Source: an uncultured Archangium sp. (GTDB taxonomy: Bacteria > Myxococcota > Myxococcia > Myxococcales > Myxococcaceae). Taken from it: DNA of 64,000 bases. Under the pieces are notes generated by a model, which was given only the letters and a program-made list of their open reading frames with translations, searched no databases and was not told the DNA's origin. Numbering within the stretch: position 1 is the first letter of the stretch; every line of letters begins with the position of its first letter. The translations under genes and the position numbers were made by a program. The stretch spans positions 23,409 through 87,408 of the forward strand of contig CAIVGN010000192.1 of NCBI GenBank assembly GCA_903905455.1. Reading direction: 5' to 3'. Positions 6,534 through 15,861 of this stretch are shown here, piece after piece.

Positions 6534-9122
6534 GTGGTCCGCGCTGCGCTGCTGCTCACCCTCCTCTCTACCGTGGCGTTCGCCCAGGCCGACGCGGGCA
6601 CCGGTGTGCTCACCCGGGCTCCCACGCTGGTGCGCCAGGTCGACCCGGTCTTTCCCCCCGAGCTGGTGGATGCGGGCATCGGCGGCGCCGTCACCCTGGC
6701 GATCGACATCGGCGCCGACGGCGCGGTGCTCGAGGCGCGCGTGGCGCAGAGCGCAGGTGAGGCCTTCGACCAGGCCGCGCTGACCGCGGTGCGCCAGTTC
6801 GCCTTCACGCCCGCGGAGATCGACGGCGCGCCGGCCGCGGTGCGCATCGCCTTCACCTTGAACTTCGTCTACCGCGCCCCGCCCCCGGAGGAAGCGCAGG
6901 TCGATGCGGGCACGAAGGTGAACTTCAGCGGCCGGGTGGTGGAGCGCGGAACCAGAGACGCGGTGGGCGGCGCGCAGCTGGTGGTCGAGGGCCACGAGAC
7001 CATCACCGCCGAAGACGGCACCTTCGAGTTCACCGACGTGCCCGAGGGCACCTGGCCGGTGGTGGTCGTCTCCAGCGACTACAACAAGTACGAGGTCACC
7101 GAGACCTTCAGCGCGGGCAAGCGCACGGTGGTCACCTACTTCATCCGCAAGAAGCTCTACGGCGCCTACGAGACGGTGGTGCGCGCGCCCAAGGAGCGCA
7201 AGGAGGTGGCGCAGGTCACCATCACCCAGGAGGAGATCAAGCTCATCCCCGGCACGGCGGGTGACGCCTTTCGCGTGGTGCAGAACCTGCCCGGCGTGGC
7301 CCGCGCGCCCTTCGGCATCGGGCTCCTCATCGTCCGCGGCGGCAAGGCGTGGGACACCAAGACCTACGTCGACGAGGTGCCGGTGCCGCAGCTCTTCCAC
7401 TTCGGCGGACTCTTCTCGACCTACAACGCGAACCTCCTGGAGACGATCAACTTCCAGGCCGGCAACTTCAACGCCGACTACGGCCGCAGCATCGGTGGCC
7501 TCATCACCGCCGAGGCGCGCACGCCGTCCAAGAAGGGCTTCCACGGCTACGTCGACGTGAACGTGGTGGACACCTCGGCGATGCTCGAGGGGCCGATCTC
7601 CGAGAGCTGGAGCTTCGCGGTCAGCGGGCGCCGCAGCTACATCGACGTGGTCTTGCCGGCGGTGCTCAAGCTCATCCCCAGGGCCGAAGACACGGTGAGC
7701 TTCACGCTGGCGCCGCGCTACTACGACTACCAGGCGCGCCTCGAGTACCGGCCGAAGCACAGCAAGACGCGCTTCTTCGTCTCGTTCTTCGGCTCGTCGG
7801 ACGCGCTGGTGCTCGCGCTGCCCAACCCCACCATCGACCCCGAAGGCCGCGGCACCTTCGGCACCTCGATTCTCTACAACCGGCTGATGGTGGGCCTCGA
7901 CCTCAAGCTCTCGGAGCGCATCGACTTCCGCTCGCGCACCAGCATCGGCCTCGACGAGCTGAACTTCTCGCTGGGCGAAGACCTGTACGCCAAGGGCAAG
8001 CAATACCCGCTGCGCACGCGCGACCAGGTGATCATCGCCCTGCCGGAGATCCACGCCGAGCTGAGCACCGGCATCGACCTGGGGGTGATGCCCTACTCGG
8101 TCGAGGTGCAGTCACCGCCGCTGCCCAAGCTCAACCAGGTGCCCGACCCGTTCCAGTCGAAGTCGTTGGTGCTCACCAAGGAGTTCACGGTGCAGGCCGA
8201 GCCGGGGATCTTCGCGCAGCTGTTGTGGAAGCCGCTCGACACCCTGCGCGTCGTGGGCGGCGTGCGCGCCGACTACAACTCGCAGATGAACAAGGTATGG
8301 GCCGACCCGCGGCTCTCGGCCTTCTGGCAGCTGCACCCGAAGGTGGCGATCAAGGGGGGCGTGGGCATCTACCACCAGCCCCCCGACTACCGCACCGGCC
8401 AGCTCTCCCCGAAGCTCGGCAACCCCAACCTCGAGCCCGAGGGCGCGCGCCAGTTCATGCTCGGCGGCGAGGCCAACATCACCGACGCCATCAGCGTCGA
8501 CCTGCAGCTCTATTACAAAGACCTCTTCAACCAGGCGCGGCAGACGCTCGGCGAGACCAGCGGCAACGTGAACCTGGACCAGGTCGACCTGCGTTACACG
8601 AGCGTCGGCCACGGGCGCAGCTACGGCGCGGAAGTGCTCCTGCGGCACAAGCTGACGAAGAACTTCTTCGGGTGGATCTCGTATTCGCTCTCGCGCGTGG
8701 AGCGCGACTTCTTCGCGGGCACCGTCTTCGGGCTCTCGCAGTTCGACCAGCCGCACAACCTGGTGGTGGTCGCCAGCTACAAGCTGCCCTTCGACTTCAT
8801 CGTGGGCGCGAAGATCCGCTACACGTCGGGGCCGCTGACCCGCCCGGTCAACGCGGCGATCTACGACGCCAACGCCGACTACTTCTTTCCCATCCAGAGC
8901 CAGCAGTACTCGCGGCGGCTGCCCGACTTCTTCCAGCTCGACGTGCGCATCGACAAGCGCTTCGTCTTCCGCGACTTCATGCTCGCCGCCTACGTCGACA
9001 TCCAGAACGTCACGTACCAAAAGAACGTCGAGGCGGTGCTCAACAACTACGACTACACGCAGGAGGCCTGGTTGACCGGTCTCCCCATTCTCCCGGTGCT
9101 CGGGCTGCGGGCGGAGTTCTGA
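6534..9122 (+). CDS. TonB-dependent receptor with N-terminal TonB-like domain
   Basis: 862 residues from a GTG. Signal peptide ends in VAFA. Residues about 30-110 look like a TonB C-terminal domain (VDPVFPPELVDAGIGGAVTL, ending FTLNFVY). A carboxypeptidase-regulatory-like domain follows (about 125-205), then a receptor plug (PGTAGDAFRVVQNLPGVAR, LIVRGG) and a beta-barrel ending LGLRAEF with the usual terminal Phe. Such receptors import chelated metals or other large substrates across the outer membrane using TonB energy; the substrate here is unknown. Carrying both a receptor and a TonB-like domain is unusual outside myxobacterial-type genomes. The stop overlaps the start of the next gene by one base (TGATG). 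Confidence 0.9.
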   Translation: MVRAALLLTLLSTVAFAQADAGTGVLTRAPTLVRQVDPVFPPELVDAGIGGAVTLAIDIGADGAVLEARVAQSAGEAFDQAALTAVRQFAFTPAEIDGAPAAVRIAFTLNFVYRAPPPEEAQVDAGTKVNFSGRVVERGTRDAVGGAQLVVEGHETITAEDGTFEFTDVPEGTWPVVVVSSDYNKYEVTETFSAGKRTVVTYFIRKKLYGAYETVVRAPKERKEVAQVTITQEEIKLIPGTAGDAFRVVQNLPGVARAPFGIGLLIVRGGKAWDTKTYVDEVPVPQLFHFGGLFSTYNANLLETINFQAGNFNADYGRSIGGLITAEARTPSKKGFHGYVDVNVVDTSAMLEGPISESWSFAVSGRRSYIDVVLPAVLKLIPRAEDTVSFTLAPRYYDYQARLEYRPKHSKTRFFVSFFGSSDALVLALPNPTIDPEGRGTFGTSILYNRLMVGLDLKLSERIDFRSRTSIGLDELNFSLGEDLYAKGKQYPLRTRDQVIIALPEIHAELSTGIDLGVMPYSVEVQSPPLPKLNQVPDPFQSKSLVLTKEFTVQAEPGIFAQLLWKPLDTLRVVGGVRADYNSQMNKVWADPRLSAFWQLHPKVAIKGGVGIYHQPPDYRTGQLSPKLGNPNLEPEGARQFMLGGEANITDAISVDLQLYYKDLFNQARQTLGETSGNVNLDQVDLRYTSVGHGRSYGAEVLLRHKLTKNFFGWISYSLSRVERDFFAGTVFGLSQFDQPHNLVVVASYKLPFDFIVGAKIRYTSGPLTRPVNAAIYDANADYFFPIQSQQYSRRLPDFFQLDVRIDKRFVFRDFMLAAYVDIQNVTYQKNVEAVLNNYDYTQEAWLTGLPILPVLGLRAEF

Positions 9123-10303
9123 TGTCTTCACGCGCGCCCTTGCTCCTGTTGCTGGTGCTGACCGCCTGCGATCCCGGCTTCAAGCCCGAGTCCCTCGTCA
9201 GCGACCTGCGGCTCATCGGCATCAGCGCCGAACCCGCGAACGTGCGCCCCGGGGAGTCGACGCGGCTCACCCCGTTGGTGCTCGACCCTTCGCGGACCCT
9301 GCCCAGCACCGTGCTCTGGCTGGGCTGCGAGGCGGACCCGTTCAACCTGAACCGCAGCCCCTGCGCCAACCCGGCCGTGCTGCAGGACCCGTCGAGCCTC
9401 ACCGGCGGCACCGGCACCCTGCCGCCCGGGGTGAGCGTCATCGGCTTCAATGATCGCGCGGCCTACTCCGTGCCCGCCGGGCTCTTCGACGTGCTCCCGG
9501 CTGACGACGCGCGCCGACAGACCGGCACCGTGGGCCAGGTCATCGCCTTCGCCGTCGCCGAGACCATCAACCCGCAGGCGCCCATGGAGGAGCTCACCGC
9601 CCTCTTCGAGCGCGTGCAGCGCAAGGAGGTGAAGTCGATCATCGCCCTCTTTCGCATCAACGTGTCCGAGTCGATGGTGCGCAACCAGAACCCCGCCGTC
9701 GACGCGCTGGTGGTCGCAGGCGAGCGCTGGCCCGCGGGCGCGAAGGTGCTGCTGCGCGAGAAGGAGCCGGTGACGCTGGACCTCATTGCGCCGGACTCGA
9801 GCTTCGAGACCTACGAGGCGACGACGCCGACCGGCCCGCAGACCAAGACCGAGCGCATCTTGTCCTCGTGGTACTCGACCGGCGGCCGCTTCAGCGTCAT
9901 CGCCACCGCGCTCACCGAGGGCGTGAAGACCATCTTCACCGCGCCCGGCAGCGCCAGTGACCCGGTCAGCGAGAAGCGCACCGGCCTCATCTACACCGTG
10001 CTGCGCGACACCCGTGGTGGCCAGGCGTGGCGGCAGTGGCCGTTCTTCGTGTGCGACGACGCGGCGGCGGCGCCGGTGGTGAGCAGCGTCGACTGGCCTG
10101 CGAGCGCCAGCGATCCAGTGGTGGTGCATGGCAGTGAGCTCGCCTCGGTGGTCGACCTCGTCGTCGATGGCGCGGCGCTCGAGAACGGAGCCTTCAGCCC
10201 TTCGACCAACACCTGGCGCGGGTTTCTGCCGGCGGGCATCGCGGTCGGGGTGAAGCGCGGCGTGGTGCACACCAGCGCGTGCACCCGCGTGGCGTTGCCG
10301 TAG
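9122..10303 (+). CDS. Lipoprotein coupled to the TonB-dependent receptor
   Basis: 393 residues with lipobox LTAC (Cys near residue 15). No catalytic motif recognised; the chain is beta-rich with several Cys residues, and its later part (about 340-380) looks like an IPT/Ig-type beta domain. The one-base overlap with the receptor stop indicates translational coupling, so it is probably an outer-membrane partner of that receptor. It ends six bases before the stop of the convergent small membrane gene. Confidence 0.8.
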   Translation: MSSRAPLLLLLVLTACDPGFKPESLVSDLRLIGISAEPANVRPGESTRLTPLVLDPSRTLPSTVLWLGCEADPFNLNRSPCANPAVLQDPSSLTGGTGTLPPGVSVIGFNDRAAYSVPAGLFDVLPADDARRQTGTVGQVIAFAVAETINPQAPMEELTALFERVQRKEVKSIIALFRINVSESMVRNQNPAVDALVVAGERWPAGAKVLLREKEPVTLDLIAPDSSFETYEATTPTGPQTKTERILSSWYSTGGRFSVIATALTEGVKTIFTAPGSASDPVSEKRTGLIYTVLRDTRGGQAWRQWPFFVCDDAAAAPVVSSVDWPASASDPVVVHGSELASVVDLVVDGAALENGAFSPSTNTWRGFLPAGIAVGVKRGVVHTSACTRVALP

Positions 10304-10309
10304 ACGGCG

Positions 10310-10519
10310 TCAGAGTTCGCGCGACGCGGATCGAAACGACAGCCACAGCGCGAAGCAGACCGCCGCCATCGACAGGCCCCCGCACGTGCCGAGGTAGAAG
10401 AAGATCGCCCCCGGGCCATCGCTCTTGCCACCGGTGACTACGAGCAGCCCCACGCTGCCCAGCCCCACCACCAGGAAGAACAGCATCGCCAGCAGGGCCA
10501 GGATTCGCAGCACGATCAT
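10310..10519 (-). CDS. Small membrane protein, two transmembrane helices
   Basis: 69 residues. Hydrophobic segments at about 4-30 and 40-62 are joined by GGKSDGPGA, and the tail is short and basic. No family recognised. It lies alone between a convergent lipoprotein gene and the gene ending at 10594. Confidence 0.55.
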   Translation of the reverse strand: MIVLRILALLAMLFFLVVGLGSVGLLVVTGGKSDGPGAIFFYLGTCGGLSMAAVCFALWLSFRSASREL

Positions 10520-10593
10520 CTCAGGCGGTCCCCGGTGAGTTCATGCGCGAGAGCATCGCCTGCCCTCGCCATGAAACAAGCACGGCGTCGCCC

Positions 10594-12702
10594 TCAGGGC
10601 ATCGGCTCGAGCAGCATCAGCACCTGCCCGCGCTGCGCACCGAATGCGTTCGCGCCGCAGTCGGTGCGCCCCCGAATCGTGAAGGCGTGCGCACCCGGCT
10701 GCAGGGACCAGATCGACGTGTGGTTGATGCCGCGGTGGTGGTCCTGGAAGGTGTTGCTCCCGCCGAAGCGCATGCCGTTGGAGAGCTCCGCCGACGCGCC
10801 GTCGAAGTACACCGCGTAGAAGCCCGCCTGCCCGTTGCACCCCAGCGCCGAGCGGAACGTGTCCGAATAGGTGAGCTTGTAGTGGCCCGCGGTCGCGACG
10901 TTCACCGTCAGCGCACGGCCCGGCACCTGGGCATACGAGGTGTTGGTGAGGTCACCGGAACTCGACGGCGCATTGATGAAGGTGAAGTTCGCCGGGTCGC
11001 GCTCTTCGATGAGCAACATCGAGTGCTCGGTCGTTCCCCCCAGGGACGCCTGGCCTCCGAGGGCCGAGAGCCACACCGTGAAGACATGTGGCCCCACGGG
11101 TACGCCCGCGAGCACGCAGGTCATCACGAAGGGAGCGCTGTATTCGTTGAGGTCGCCGCCCTGCGCGTCGGACGTCATCAGCGAGCAACTGGTGTCGACG
11201 CCGTCCATCCGCACCCGCACGTGCCCTTCACCGCCGAGGCCATTGGTGGCCCGCAACGAATCGGACAGCGTCACCTTGAGCAGCGTGGCCGCGCCTTGCT
11301 TCACATAGGTCACGGTGCGCATCGCCGCCTGCGCGGGCGTGGGGCTGGCCACCAGCGTCTCGTCGCTCGTGGCGGTGTAGGCGAAGCGTCCGTCGTTGAG
11401 TTCCTCGACGACGGTCTGCGCGTCGAGCGAGTTCCAGCCCACGTAGGCCGTGCCCATGTTCCCCACCACGAAGGTCTCGAACTCGTACAACCCCGCCCTC
11501 AGGCCGGGCAACACGCAGACCATGGCCAGCGGGTAGTAGATCTCGTTGGCCGTGTTGCTGCCGTTGCGGGAGGACACGCCGGTCGCGCAATTGAGCCAAG
11601 CGCCGTTCACCAGCACCGAATAGGTGCCCGAGGTGGCGCCCGTCGCGCCGTGCCCGAAGCGCACGTTGTCGGTGACGGTGATCTTCAAATAGGTCTCGTT
11701 GCGCTGCTTGAAGAGCGTCGCCTTGCGCCGCGCCGACTGCCACGTGCCCGGCGCCACCTCGCCGCTGTCGAGCTGCTTGAGGAAGGACGCCGTCCACCCG
11801 GTGTCGAAGTAGTGCGGTGGGTCGCAGAGATAGTTCGTCGCCGTCACCTCGTTGGCGTCGAGCAGGCCGTCGCGATCGAGGTCGAGGCCCGTGCGCAGCA
11901 GCACCCCACCGAAGGCGCAGTTCACTCCCACCGGCTCGGGCACCTGGCTCACCAGGCTCTGCTCTCCGGCGGCGCCATCGCAGACGTAGGCCGTCTGTTG
12001 CACCTCGGCCGCGCCGAGCTGGCCATCTCCGTCCGAGTCCACGCCCGAGCGCACCATCCGCCCCCCGGCGCGGCAGTTGGTGCCCGCCGGCTCGACGTCG
12101 ACACGCACCACGGAGACCGTGCCCATCGGTCCCGAGAGCCCCGTGCTACCGCTCTGCCCGTTGCACAGGTACCGCGTGGAGGTCACCTCGGTCGGCGCGA
12201 GTTCCCCGTCGGAGTTCAAGTCGAGGCCCAGCTGGAGCATCAGGCCACCGGCGGTGCAGTTGGTGCCCGAAGGCTCGGGGACGGTGGTGCTGAGCATCGC
12301 GACCCCCACGCCGGCGTCTCCCGCGAGCCCATCGCAGAGGTGGGCCGTCGAGGCGACTTCGTCGGCGTCGAGCGCGCCGTTGCCGTTGGCGTCGAGCCCG
12401 CTGCGGATGATCAGCCCGCTCACCGTGCACGGCGCGCCCATGACGGGAGTCGAGGTGACCAGCGCCCGGCTCGTCGTGCCTCCGCAGACGTAGTCGGCCT
12501 GCTTGATCTCGGCCGGGTCGAGGACTCCATTGTGGTTGGCGTCGGGGCCCGTTTCGATGCGCGTCCCGCCCGTGGGGCAGTGCGCTCCGGCGGCCTCCGG
12601 GGTCAGCGCCACCAGGGGGCTCACGCCGTCCTCGCCCTTCGTCCCCGCACAACCCATCGAGACCACGACGATCCACATCCACGCCCGCGTCGTTCCGCAC
12701 AT
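10594..12702 (-). CDS. Lipoprotein with five EF-hand-like repeats and three C-terminal beta domains
   Basis: 702 residues from the ATG at 12702, supported by a GGGGGAGG Shine-Dalgarno; the frame extends upstream but without signal-peptide character. The N-terminus has a lipobox-like SMGC. Five repeats of about 50 residues (DUF7151-like) each carry a GxxCxxGG element and a 12-residue loop of the DxNxNGxLxxxE type, which should bind calcium; examples are DANHNGVLDPAE and DLDRDGLLDANE. The rest is three related jelly-roll-like domains of about 130 residues ending in VVEEL, LIEER and LLEP. Probably a surface adhesin or ligand-binding protein. Confidence 0.8.
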   Translation of the reverse strand: MCGTTRAWMWIVVVSMGCAGTKGEDGVSPLVALTPEAAGAHCPTGGTRIETGPDANHNGVLDPAEIKQADYVCGGTTSRALVTSTPVMGAPCTVSGLIIRSGLDANGNGALDADEVASTAHLCDGLAGDAGVGVAMLSTTVPEPSGTNCTAGGLMLQLGLDLNSDGELAPTEVTSTRYLCNGQSGSTGLSGPMGTVSVVRVDVEPAGTNCRAGGRMVRSGVDSDGDGQLGAAEVQQTAYVCDGAAGEQSLVSQVPEPVGVNCAFGGVLLRTGLDLDRDGLLDANEVTATNYLCDPPHYFDTGWTASFLKQLDSGEVAPGTWQSARRKATLFKQRNETYLKITVTDNVRFGHGATGATSGTYSVLVNGAWLNCATGVSSRNGSNTANEIYYPLAMVCVLPGLRAGLYEFETFVVGNMGTAYVGWNSLDAQTVVEELNDGRFAYTATSDETLVASPTPAQAAMRTVTYVKQGAATLLKVTLSDSLRATNGLGGEGHVRVRMDGVDTSCSLMTSDAQGGDLNEYSAPFVMTCVLAGVPVGPHVFTVWLSALGGQASLGGTTEHSMLLIEERDPANFTFINAPSSSGDLTNTSYAQVPGRALTVNVATAGHYKLTYSDTFRSALGCNGQAGFYAVYFDGASAELSNGMRFGGSNTFQDHHRGINHTSIWSLQPGAHAFTIRGRTDCGANAFGAQRGQVLMLLEPMP

Positions 12703-12965
12703 ACCGACCTCCCCCAACTCAAGCGCCACTGGCCCACTCCGACCCCGGCCCAGATTGCTTGCAAGGCGGGCTCCAACCCGACGGGAATGGTGGCACCGCT
12801 GCGAGGGAGCTGAATCTGCGCCCGGCTGGTTCCGAGCCACTACGTGGGTGGACGCAGAGATCGCGCGCCTGGGGTCCTCCCGGTTCTTCACGGGGGTGGC
12901 GTCGCTGGTGGGCGCGAGACTTCGTCGCGGTAGTCGAACCAAACGCGGCGTGGCATGAGTCGTTC

Positions 12966-13907
12966 GTGCTCGGTCGGTCGGTCGGAGTGTTCGGCGTTCT
13001 GGTCCTGCTCGCGCTCGCGAGTCCCGCGTGGGCCGTGTGCAACGGCGCCGCGTGTTGCCTCCCGAACACCGACTGCAGCTGCAGCCCTTCGAGTTGCTCG
13101 TGCTCCGGCCTCGGAACCTGCGCCCTGACCTGCGACGGGGCCTGCACCACGACCTGCGACTCGGACTGCACCATCGACGCGGGCACCGCCGCGGTCACCT
13201 TCTCGTGCCCGACCCAGGGGCTGTGCGTCGGCTCGCTCGGCCCCGCCTCGACTGCCGTCTGCGATGGACAGGCGGACTGCCACCTCTCGCTGGGCGCGGG
13301 CGCGTCGGCGACGTGCCTCGCACAGTCAATCTGCGCGCTCTCGCTCGCGGACGGAGCTTCGGTCTCTTGCACCGGCCTCGCTGACTGCAGCATCAACTGC
13401 TCCGGCCGCTGCGCGATGACCTGCAGCGGAGGGCTGACGACGTGCGGCCTGACCTGCGGCTCGCTCGCACGCACCACCTGTGGCGGCGGACGCACCGTGT
13501 GCGGTGCATGCGACGGGGGGACCGGGCTCAGCGACGGCGGCACCATCAGCGACGGTGGCACCATCAGCGACGGCGGCACCATCAGCGACGGTGGCACCAT
13601 CAGCGACGGTGGCACCATCAGCGACGGCGGCACCATCAGCGACGGTGGCACCACCAGCGACGGCGGCACCACCAGCGACGGTGGCACCTCCAGCGACGGC
13701 GGCACCTCCAGCGACGCGGGCACCACCCGCGACGGCGGCATGGAAGACGGGGGCTCACCGGGTGACCAACCCGAGCTCCGCGATCTCACCGTGGGGTGCG
13801 GTTGCGCCAGCGCTTCGCCCCTCCCGTGGTGGGCGTTCGCTGCGGTCGCGCTGCGGCGCAGCACACGTCGTCGTGGCGATTGCCTCGCCCCGCGCCGCGG
13901 TGTGTAA
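12966..13907 (+). CDS. Cys-rich secreted protein with SDGGT repeats and MYXO-CTERM-like tail
   Basis: The GTG at 12966 gives a signal peptide (VLGRSVGVFGVLVLLALA, cleavage near PAWA); the frame is open much further upstream, so the start is tentative. The mature part has many Cys pairs (CSCSPSSCSCSG, CALTCDGACTTTCDSDC), then twelve six-residue Ser-Asp-Gly-Gly-Thr-Ile/Thr repeats. The C-terminus has GCGC, a hydrophobic run with WW, and an RRSTRRR cluster, the layout of the MYXO-CTERM surface-sorting signal. It is divergent from the EF-hand lipoprotein gene, with about 260 bases between starts. Function unknown; a surface-anchored protein is likely. Confidence 0.75.
   Translation: MLGRSVGVFGVLVLLALASPAWAVCNGAACCLPNTDCSCSPSSCSCSGLGTCALTCDGACTTTCDSDCTIDAGTAAVTFSCPTQGLCVGSLGPASTAVCDGQADCHLSLGAGASATCLAQSICALSLADGASVSCTGLADCSINCSGRCAMTCSGGLTTCGLTCGSLARTTCGGGRTVCGACDGGTGLSDGGTISDGGTISDGGTISDGGTISDGGTISDGGTISDGGTTSDGGTTSDGGTSSDGGTSSDAGTTRDGGMEDGGSPGDQPELRDLTVGCGCASASPLPWWAFAAVALRRSTRRRGDCLAPRRGV
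13529..13744. repeat. 18-bp coding tandem repeat (SDGGTI)
   Basis: About twelve copies of an 18-base unit of the form AGCGACGGYGGCACCATC, with C/T alternation at one wobble position and ATC changing to ACC or TCC in later copies. It encodes the linker before the sorting tail of the Cys-rich protein. Being in-frame, copy-number change would only change linker length. Confidence 0.9.
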
Positions 13908-13941
13908 CCCGCTCCGACTTCTTCCCCTTCTGGAGAACCCC

Positions 13942-15084
13942 ATGAAGCGCCTGATCCGCGTCACCTCGATGCTCGCCTTCGCCGGTTGCGCCACCACCGC
14001 CAGCACCACCGCGGTGCCCGCCAAGAAGGCCGCCGAGCCGCAGAAGCTCGCCATCACCAACGTCATCCCCTTCGACCTCGCCGCCTGTGGCCCGCGCACC
14101 CTGGCGCTCGCGCCGCTCACCGGTGACGCGCTCAGCGGCGCCATGTTGTCGCTCAACCCCGCGCTCCAGGAGTGCTTCGTCGACACCACCGCGCGCGAGG
14201 GCCAGGCCTTCGACCTCCAGGCGAAGCTCACCGTCGCCGAGACCGGGTTGAGCATCGAGCTCATCGGCACCGGCGCCAGCGCGAAGGGCAAGGCGTGCGT
14301 CGAGGCGACCTTCAAGAAGCTTGCGTTGCCCACGCTCCCCGCCGGCAGCAAGCCCGTCGTCGCCCAGACCCCGGTGCCGCTCGGCGCGCAGACGGTGAAG
14401 TTCGGCGACAACGCCGCCAACGACATCGCCGGCACGCTGCGCCTCGCCCAGCCCTCATGGTGTCCCTGCTACGCGCCGCTCGCCGCCAAGGCCCCCCCGG
14501 CGCTCGCCGTGGACGTCGAGGTCGCCGAGGGCGGCGCCGTCAAGGTCGCCTTCGCCACCAGCGACACGCTGACTGCGTGCCTGACGGAGCACATGCAGGC
14601 GCTCGAGTTGGGCACCACGGCGACGAAGCTCGGGTGGCCGCTGCTGCTCGACAACAGCTACGCCACCGAGGTCGACGCCTCGGCCCCGGCGGCGCTGCGC
14701 TTTCAACAGCTCGAGGGCATGCGCGCCCAGCGCACCGCCGACGTGCTCATCGCCGCGGGCCAGCGCACGGCGGCGGCCCTCGCGTTCGACGACCTCGCCG
14801 GCAAGTACAAGAAGAAGCCGGCCAAGGGCCTGCTCGAGGAGCTACAGAAGAAGTGCGCCGACGTCGCCGCCGGTGACGACGCCCAGGCCGCCGCGGTGAA
14901 GGGCCTCGTGGCGGTGCTCGAAGACGCGCAGAAGCTGGTGCTCGCCGAGAAGACGAAGGACCCCCAGTGGGCCGCCGTCGAGCCGCAGCTCGCCCAGCAG
15001 CTGACCTCGTCCACCGCCGAGGTGGTGCGCGTCGAGGGGCAGAAGAAGAACGACCTCAACGCCTGCCCCAAGGCCAAGTACTGA
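13942..15084 (+). CDS. Lipoprotein of unknown function
   Basis: 380 residues from the ATG at 13942 (GGAGA Shine-Dalgarno six bases upstream). Lipobox FAGC at about residue 15, then a Thr/Ala/Lys-rich spacer. Two related halves (DLAACGPRTLALAPL near residue 48 and LAQPSWCPCYAPLAAK near residue 170) are each followed by a Cys-containing C[LV]E segment, suggesting an internal duplication. The last 120 residues are helical and Lys-rich. No named family. It runs straight into the XdhC-family gene with one base between stop and start. Confidence 0.7.
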   Translation: MKRLIRVTSMLAFAGCATTASTTAVPAKKAAEPQKLAITNVIPFDLAACGPRTLALAPLTGDALSGAMLSLNPALQECFVDTTAREGQAFDLQAKLTVAETGLSIELIGTGASAKGKACVEATFKKLALPTLPAGSKPVVAQTPVPLGAQTVKFGDNAANDIAGTLRLAQPSWCPCYAPLAAKAPPALAVDVEVAEGGAVKVAFATSDTLTACLTEHMQALELGTTATKLGWPLLLDNSYATEVDASAPAALRFQQLEGMRAQRTADVLIAAGQRTAAALAFDDLAGKYKKKPAKGLLEELQKKCADVAAGDDAQAAAVKGLVAVLEDAQKLVLAEKTKDPQWAAVEPQLAQQLTSSTAEVVRVEGQKKNDLNACPKAKY

Positions 15085-15085
15085 C

Positions 15086-15850
15086 ATGCCGCGCTTCACC
15101 GACATCGCGCAGCTCGAGGCCGAGGGCCGGCCCTTCGTGCTGTGCACGGTGACGGCGTCGCACGGCAGCACGCCGCAGAAGCCCGGCTCGCGGCTGGTGG
15201 TGCTCGCCGATGGCGGCCTGCGCGGCACCATCGGCGGCGGGGCCATCGAGAAGCAGGTGGTCGACGCGGCGCTGGCGCTGCTGGGCGACGCGCAAGCCGA
15301 GACCCGCACCCTCGAGACCCACCTCACCCACGACCTGGGCATGTGCTGCGGCGGGAAGATGACCGTCTTCCTGCAGAAGCACGGCGCGCCCGCCTCGCTC
15401 TTCGTCTTCGGCGCCGGGCACGTGGCGAAGGAGCTGGCCGCGCTGGCGCACCACGTGGGCTTCCACGTCACCGTCGTCGACGAGCGCGCCGAGTGGCTCA
15501 ACGTGGAGCGCTTCCCGAACGCCACGCGCCGCCTCGAGCCACCCGACGTGGTGGCGAAGGCGCTGACCGGCGGGCCACACGTCTCGTGTTGCGTGAGCAC
15601 CCACGATCACCCGCTCGACCAGGCCTGCGTGGAAGCGCTGGCCCGTACCCCGCTCGCCTACCTCGGCGTCATCGGCAGCGAGCGCAAGGCCCTGCGCTTT
15701 CGCCAGCGCATGGAGGCCGCCGGCTTCTCGCGTGACGAAGTCGCGCGCTTCGAGAGCCCCATGGGCATCGACATCGACGCGCTGACGCCCGCGGAGATCG
15801 CGGTGTCCATCGTGGCGCGGTTGATCTCAGTGCGACGGAAGAAGACGTGA
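15086..15850 (+). CDS. XdhC/CoxI family protein
   Basis: 254 residues. The N-terminal XdhC segment has GSTPQKPGSRLVV, GTIGGGAIE and a Cys pair in GMCCGGKM. A Rossmann-type C-terminal domain follows (FVFGAGHVAKELA, then STHDHPLDQ and LGVIGSERK). Family members bind sulfurated molybdenum cofactor and load it into xanthine dehydrogenase-type enzymes. No molybdenum hydroxylase gene is in the window, so its client is elsewhere or the role has diverged. It shares a transcript with the unrelated lipoprotein upstream. Confidence 0.88.
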   Translation: MPRFTDIAQLEAEGRPFVLCTVTASHGSTPQKPGSRLVVLADGGLRGTIGGGAIEKQVVDAALALLGDAQAETRTLETHLTHDLGMCCGGKMTVFLQKHGAPASLFVFGAGHVAKELAALAHHVGFHVTVVDERAEWLNVERFPNATRRLEPPDVVAKALTGGPHVSCCVSTHDHPLDQACVEALARTPLAYLGVIGSERKALRFRQRMEAAGFSRDEVARFESPMGIDIDALTPAEIAVSIVARLISVRRKKT

Positions 15851-15861
15851 GCCCGCGGGCC

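Noticed and set aside
7349..10303. A 984-codon frame spanning the receptor and lipoprotein genes
   Set aside because: Only its end (from 9122) is protein-like and is the lipoprotein; the earlier part is an out-of-frame shadow of the receptor gene.
15086..15850. Inferring a purine-degradation cluster from the XdhC-family gene
   Set aside because: No xanthine dehydrogenase or other purine gene lies nearby.
15851..15861. GCCCGCGGGC palindrome between xdhC and the convergent gene
   Set aside because: Too short and with no loop or U-run to call a terminator in such GC-rich DNA.
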